DNA of 6,354 bases from an uncultured Eubacteriales bacterium (GTDB lineage Bacteria > Bacillota > Clostridia > Christensenellales > UBA1242): contig CATZIR010000035.1 in NCBI GenBank assembly GCA_958420145.1, positions 1 through 6,354 of the forward strand, given 5' to 3'. Position 1 is the first letter of the stretch. Each line of letters starts with the position of its first letter. A program made the translations under genes and the position numbers. Positions 5,800 through 6,354 of the stretch are shown in pieces. The notes under the pieces were generated by a model. That model had not been told where the DNA came from, ran no database searches, and saw only the letters and a list, made by a program, of their open reading frames with translations.

Positions 5800-6354
5800 A
5801 TGAAAAAAAAGAAATTTCTTGATTATTCCAGATACTATCCAGAAATTAGTTTTGGACTTAGTAAAGCACAGATAGAAAGTAGAAAAAATGCAGGTTTGGT
5901 TAATAAGACAAAGCAAAACTCCGGCAAGTCTTTTCTTACCATAATTTTAAAAAATACTTGCACATTTTTCAATCTAATTTGGGCTATTGTTTTTATCGCA
6001 CTTTTGCTTGTTGGAGCATATACTGACCTACTATTTAGCGTTGTTATAGTTCTAAATACTGCAATCGCAATAATTCAAGAAATAAAAGCCAAAATAACCG
6101 TTGAAAAATTATCATATATCTCTTCGCCAAAAATTACGGTTATTAGAGAAGGCGGAGAAAAACAAATTGTTTCTACTGACTTATGTTTAGATGACATTAT
6201 CAAACTTTCGGTAGGCAATCAAATTCAAGTAGATTGTATTTTAAAAGAAGGTCACATCGAAGTCAACGAAAGTATGCTAACAGGTGAATCCTTGCCAGTA
6301 AAAAAGAGCGAAGGGGACACTTTGCTTGCAGGTAGTTTTATTGTCTCAGGTGGT
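5800..6354 (+). CDS. Cation-transporting P-type ATPase, N-terminal part (3' end beyond window)
   Basis: This is the first 185 residues of a membrane ion pump that uses ATP and a phospho-aspartate intermediate. The frame is open to the window end. Visible parts are a cation-ATPase N-terminal segment with GLSKAQIESRKNAGLVN (19-35), transmembrane helix 1 (about 55-72), helix 2 (about 76-95) followed by IIQEIKAK (91-98), and the actuator domain with the dephosphorylation motif TGES (161-164) and LLAGSFIVSGG. The DKTG phosphorylation site and the ATP-binding and later membrane domains are outside. There are no N-terminal heavy-metal CxxC domains, so a P2-like pump is likely. The N-terminal pattern resembles the CtpE-like group (calcium import in mycobacteria), but the ion-binding residues are not visible, so the substrate is open. 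The start at 5800 has no ribosome binding site; an in-frame ATG at 5788 overlaps the promoter -10. A terminator separates it from the lipoprotein gene. Confidence 0.93.
   Translation, partial: MKKKKFLDYSRYYPEISFGLSKAQIESRKNAGLVNKTKQNSGKSFLTIILKNTCTFFNLIWAIVFIALLLVGAYTDLLFSVVIVLNTAIAIIQEIKAKITVEKLSYISSPKITVIREGGEKQIVSTDLCLDDIIKLSVGNQIQVDCILKEGHIEVNESMLTGESLPVKKSEGDTLLAGSFIVSGG

Noticed and set aside
4282..6354. Lipoprotein and P-type ATPase as one operon or calcium-handling system
   Set aside because: A strong terminator (5659-5683) and a separate strong promoter (5764-5792) lie between them, so shared transcription is unlikely; only adjacency remains.

Overview
The window is 6,354 bases of AT-rich, gene-dense DNA and looks like chromosomal core sequence from a low-GC Firmicute, probably a member of the Clostridia. 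Three things point there: the base composition (roughly 35-38% G+C by eye), the purine-rich ribosome binding sites with A-rich codons, and the gene order metG - tatD - rsmA, which is a known Firmicutes arrangement. No species can be named from the sequence. All genes lie on the + strand. I found no RNA gene, mobile element, CRISPR array or phage sequence.

Layout. Positions 2-1489 hold the 3' three-quarters of methionyl-tRNA synthetase (metG); its start lies before the window. The metG stop overlaps the start of a TatD-family metal-dependent hydrolase (1489-2262). The 16S rRNA dimethyltransferase gene rsmA/ksgA (2272-3138) follows after 9 bases. A terminator hairpin whose 5' arm lies inside the last rsmA codons closes this unit (3118-3152). 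The three genes therefore form one housekeeping operon for tRNA charging, nucleic-acid or general hydrolase work, and ribosome maturation. The 5S rRNA maturase gene rnmV, which lies between tatD and ksgA in Bacillus subtilis, is absent here.

Next are two monocistronic-looking genes. The first (3223-4149) encodes a 308-residue cytoplasmic protein of unknown function with a beta-rich N-terminal region, a charged linker and a compact aromatic C-terminal domain. An inverted repeat overlaps its ribosome binding site, and a strong terminator follows it (4154-4189). The second (4282-5652) starts at GTG and encodes a 456-residue lipoprotein whose exported part looks like a WD/DUF5050-type beta-propeller. 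It has its own candidate promoter and ends at a terminator (5659-5683).

The window ends inside a cation-transporting P-type ATPase gene (5800 onward; 185 residues visible, through the TGES motif). It is preceded by an excellent sigma-A promoter (TTGACA, 17 bases, TATGAT) placed so close to the ATG that the predicted transcript has a leader of 0-1 base. This possible leaderless transcript is the most unusual regulatory signal in the window. Apart from it, the two uncharacterised proteins are the only unexplained content; I do not see convincing evidence for a new multi-gene system.
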